From assembly GCF_040151475.1 (NCBI RefSeq), contig NZ_JBDKWG010000125.1, positions 23,024-87,023 of the forward strand: DNA of 64,000 nt. Reading direction: 5' to 3'. The notes beneath the pieces are model-generated. The model searched no databases. It was not told the origin of the DNA and saw nothing but the letters and a program-made list of their open reading frames with translations. Shown here one piece after another: positions 61,608 through 64,000 of this stretch. The DNA comes from CAXBNB01 sp040151475. Its GTDB lineage: Bacteria > Bacteroidota > Bacteroidia > Cytophagales > Cyclobacteriaceae. Positions within the stretch are counted from its first letter, which is position 1. Every line of letters begins with the position of its first letter. The position numbers and the translations under genes are program-made.

Positions 61608-62701
61608 AGCTGTTGGTTTATAAGTGAGACTTTCATTCCATCATAAAGTGTTCTTAAGCCAGCTACAGCTACAATTTGATCCTGCATCAAACCAGACCTT
61701 ACGATAAATCCTCCGGAAGTGAGATTTCCGATTTCTACTGTCGTTTTTTTCGCTATGTAGACTTCATCATCTACCGGACTTAGGATGTAAACAAATTGCC
61801 CAATTTCATCTTCTCCAACGGCCTTTACAGGTACTAGCAACTGCCTCTCCTGAGTCTCATCACCAAAGGTGAACGTAACCTCAACGGGCATTCCGGGGCG
61901 AACTTCATCAACTGGGTTAGTAAGAGAAGTAATCACCGGATAGGTACCTCCGGAAGAGCTGTATCCTACTTCAGCAATGACCCCATCAAAGTCGCTCGAT
62001 AGTGTAGGTATCCTGATTTTGGTTGGGCTTCCCTGCTTTATCTGACTAATGTATTTTTCAGGTACACCTACCTGTGTTTCTATATCATCAGCATTTTCCC
62101 GACTCATCACAAGGATAGTCTGCCCCGATCTTATTACCTCATTGGTTTCAACCTTTACCGAGGAGACAATGCCAGACATTGGAGCCGTAATAGTCGTGTA
62201 GGAAAGTTGAGAGCGCTGTTTATCCAGCCTCTTCAGAGATATTTCGTACGAGCCTTGCGCATTGGATAAAGAACTCTTTGCCCTCTCGTAATCGCTCAAT
62301 GAGGCATTGTTGGTTTGATAAAGTTGCTTGATCCGTTCAAAACTGGAAGAAGCGGTTTCTAGCTGAACTTTAGCGTTCGCCACATCCAATTGAGCCTGCT
62401 CAAATGCAAGCAAGGCATCCGTTTGGTCTAGCTGTGCGAGTAGTTGCCCTTTCCTTAAACGTTGACCTACTGCAACATCCAAATTGGTAATTAGTCCTCC
62501 GGTACGAAAACTCAAGTTCGTCTCCGAACCCGACTGGGTGATCCCATTAAAGGTTCTTATTGTTAGGCCTCCTACTGATTCTACTATCCCATATTTGATA
62601 GGTTTGATCAGTGCTGCCTTTTTTTCTTCACCGGAATTCCCACATCCATAGAGCAGGATTAGTGAAAGAAATGCCAGGCATGTATTTTTTATTTTTTTCA
62701 T
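61604..62701 (-). CDS. RND efflux periplasmic adaptor (membrane fusion protein)
   Basis: 365 residues. Lipoprotein signal with a lipobox LLYGC (cysteine 20), so the adaptor is anchored in the inner membrane. Lipoyl/barrel-sandwich hybrid halves flank a coiled-coil hairpin (ALLAFEQAQLDVANAKVQLE, then SYEISLKRLDKQRSQLSYTT cut short), followed by beta-barrel and membrane-proximal domains. It overlaps the tolC remnant by one base (TGATG) and the permease by four, so all are translationally coupled. Confidence 0.92.
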   Translation of the reverse strand: MKKIKNTCLAFLSLILLYGCGNSGEEKKAALIKPIKYGIVESVGGLTIRTFNGITQSGSETNLSFRTGGLITNLDVAVGQRLRKGQLLAQLDQTDALLAFEQAQLDVANAKVQLETASSSFERIKQLYQTNNASLSDYERAKSSLSNAQGSYEISLKRLDKQRSQLSYTTITAPMSGIVSSVKVETNEVIRSGQTILVMSRENADDIETQVGVPEKYISQIKQGSPTKIRIPTLSSDFDGVIAEVGYSSSGGTYPVITSLTNPVDEVRPGMPVEVTFTFGDETQERQLLVPVKAVGEDEIGQFVYILSPVDDEVYIAKKTTVEIGNLTSGGFIVRSGLMQDQIVAVAGLRTLYDGMKVSLINQQL

Positions 62702-63892
62702 CAGTTCTGATTAATTAAGTATTGTTGAAATCGATTATTAAAATCCTGAACCTGATCTTCAGGCATCAGCATGATAAAGGAACCCACATTGAATTCTAAT
62801 TGAAGATGAGCTTTGATATACTCATAGATGGAAAAAGCAGCCGCTAGTTCGGCTTGCAGTGCTGTCTGCTGCGCATCTATTAATTGAGTAATCGTTACCT
62901 GGCCCTGCTTATAATTTTCCTGAACCAGTTCAAAGTTTTTATTTGCACTCTCTGATGCGGACTGGCTAAATCGAATATTCGTACTTGTACTCAATACATT
63001 CAATACGCCAGCGCGAACGCCTAATTCCAAATTTTGATCCAGTAGCGTTTGAGAATAATCTAATTGATCAAGGCTGATCTTAGATTGCTGAATAGCTGCC
63101 TTTCTACTGAACCCATCAAAAATTGGAAATGACAGTGAGATGCCTGCAAACCACGAATTGTTCTGCAATTCAGTCACTCCTAATGCCATAGCGGAAGCAT
63201 CCAATGTAGAGCCAGCCCCACTTCTGCCCAAAACCTGAGAAGTCTGTGCCTGTAATGCAACTGTGGGCATATAAAGCAATCGTTTACTTTGTGTTAGCTG
63301 ACGATTTGCAGCATTTAAATTCTCAACAAGTGCTTTCTTATTAGGATTTTGTCGTTGACTTTCCATCACTAAAAAATCTGAAACAACACGCAGACTTTGT
63401 GGCGTTTTCGCAACCTCCGCCAGTGGGCCCTGACTAAAAGTTCTAAACAAATCGCCTTGCAGAGATATATCCTCAATATCATAGTCCGGCTCTAAATTAT
63501 TTGCAACCAGCGTGTTCAACTGAAGCTTCGCAGCTAGCAGCGTAGTTTGAGCCTCAATCACCGATTGGTTGGCAAAAGCCAATTCGGATTCCCATCGATA
63601 GAGGTCTGTGTTATTGGATGATCCAAGGTTTACCCGAATAGCTGCCAGCTCCTTGTTTTTTCGTGTGTTTGCTAAGTTTTCTCGCTGTATTTGTACGTTT
63701 GTTTTGGCAGACAAAACATTTAAATAAGCTGTGTACGTATCAAACAAAACCCTCAAAACTTCGGCTTCTGTGTTGTGCTCCTGCGCTTGTTCCAAGTACT
63801 TAGAAATCTTGATGGCAGCTATGGCTTGCTCCGAATAGATCACCTGGGTAAAGGTGAGACCTGGAACTGCTACATTTGACAGGACAGTAAGT
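62701..63892 (-). pseudogene. TolC-family outer-membrane channel, 5' end removed by IS insertion
   Basis: The remaining 380-odd residues are a TolC/OEP channel: two repeats of long helices (VLRVLFDTYTAYLNVLSAKT, then ELGVRAGVLNVL) and strands. Read upstream of the first start-like codon (GTG 63843), the frame continues in TolC style (NVAVPGLTFTQVIYSEQAI) up to a stop at 63892-63894 that lies in IS sequence. So the signal peptide and about the first 60-80 residues are missing, and a protein made from GTG 63843 would not be exported. The downstream adaptor, permease, barrel and protease genes are intact. Another TolC elsewhere may substitute. Confidence 0.8.
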
Positions 63893-64000
63893 TAAGCTCG
63901 TTAAGCTAAATTTACATAAGATGAAACAAGAAAGAAGACACTTCGATAAGGAGTTCAAAATGATGGCAGTAAATCTGTGTTTGACAGGGAAGTCAACCAA
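63877..64000 (+). mobile_element. IS3-family insertion sequence, left end (continues beyond window)
   Basis: The element's end is placed at about 63877 (tgacaggacagtaag), where TolC-like coding sequence stops. It includes a short repeat (gttaagct twice, 63891-63907) and the first codons of an OrfA gene. The right end lies outside the window, so length, ends and target duplication cannot be checked here. Confidence 0.7.
63921..64000 (+). CDS. IS3-family transposase OrfA, partial (3' end outside window)
   Basis: The first 26 residues read MKQERRHFDKEFKMMAVNL then CLTGKST, the start of an IS3-type OrfA helix-turn-helix protein (FDxEFKxxAVxL). The gene runs off the window; an OrfB with a DDE integrase domain is expected next. 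The orientation is away from the RND operon. Confidence 0.75.
   Translation, partial: MKQERRHFDKEFKMMAVNLCLTGKST

Noticed and set aside
63800..64000. Minus-strand open frame at the right edge
   Set aside because: It is antisense to the IS3 OrfA start and out of frame with tolC.

Overview
The window reads as a chromosomal segment of a Bacteroidota bacterium, most likely of the order Cytophagales. The evidence is the AT-rich sequence, the near absence of Shine-Dalgarno sites, several -7 boxes of the TAnnTTTG type, a TonB receptor with an N-terminal carboxypeptidase-D-like domain, a one-piece hybrid two-component system with an AraC output, UPF0365 flotillin, secreted WD40-caspases and the dispersed GC-rich palindromes common in this phylum. 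No rRNA, tRNA or CRISPR was seen.

Layout. 1-1.5 kb: 5' part of a TonB-dependent siderophore-type receptor (minus strand), then a 0.5 kb non-coding stretch with a nested inverted repeat. 2-19 kb: mostly housekeeping genes, namely topoisomerase IV (parE-parC), a SanA/YdcF-like membrane protein that probably uses a non-canonical start, HrpB helicase, a DEAD-box helicase, flotillin floA, a YbjJ-like MFS carrier, a short SSB, a 131-bp MITE-like element, three tandem small membrane/coiled-coil paralogs (one only 48 aa) and a DUF1571 protein with a LysM inserted. 19-27 kb: an apparent operon of a secreted TPR protein and two secreted WD40-caspase proteins, divergent from an orphan protein that looks like a decayed SecA motor domain. 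28-32 kb: an FtsX/MacB-type permease and an alpha/beta-hydrolase that has lost its nucleophile. 32-36 kb: an iron module with a membrane-anchored DtxR-FeoA fusion, FeoB split into G-domain and permease genes, and a convergent DtxR repressor. Both outer promoters carry the same operator, TTTTTAG-N6-CTAAAAA. 36-38 kb: arginase plus a CASTOR-like ACT protein. 38-49 kb: IolG-type dehydrogenase, a cytochrome-like DUF1549/DUF1553 protein, a DUF1501 protein, a beta-propeller and a 1364-residue hybrid sensor kinase, together a likely catabolic locus. 49-56.5 kb: an accessory island between repeat-rich or empty non-coding stretches. 56.5-64 kb: an RND efflux operon ending in a DegP-like protease, whose tolC gene is broken by an IS3-family insertion at the window edge.

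The strongest candidate for an unusual system is the minus-strand operon at 51.1-55.5 kb. It encodes a metallo-beta-lactamase-fold hydrolase, a single polypeptide that carries E2-like, E1-like (ThiF) and JAB/JAMM isopeptidase domains in that order with their catalytic residues, a four-helix membrane protein and a small soluble protein. All four genes overlap or nearly touch. This is a complete conjugation and deconjugation machine of the ubiquitin type with no recognisable ubiquitin-like modifier in the operon. It is plausibly an anti-phage or stress defence system, but the function is inferred from architecture only. Second-tier curiosities are the SecA-derived orphan, the tandem trio with constant ends and variable coil length, and the iron module with its shared palindrome.
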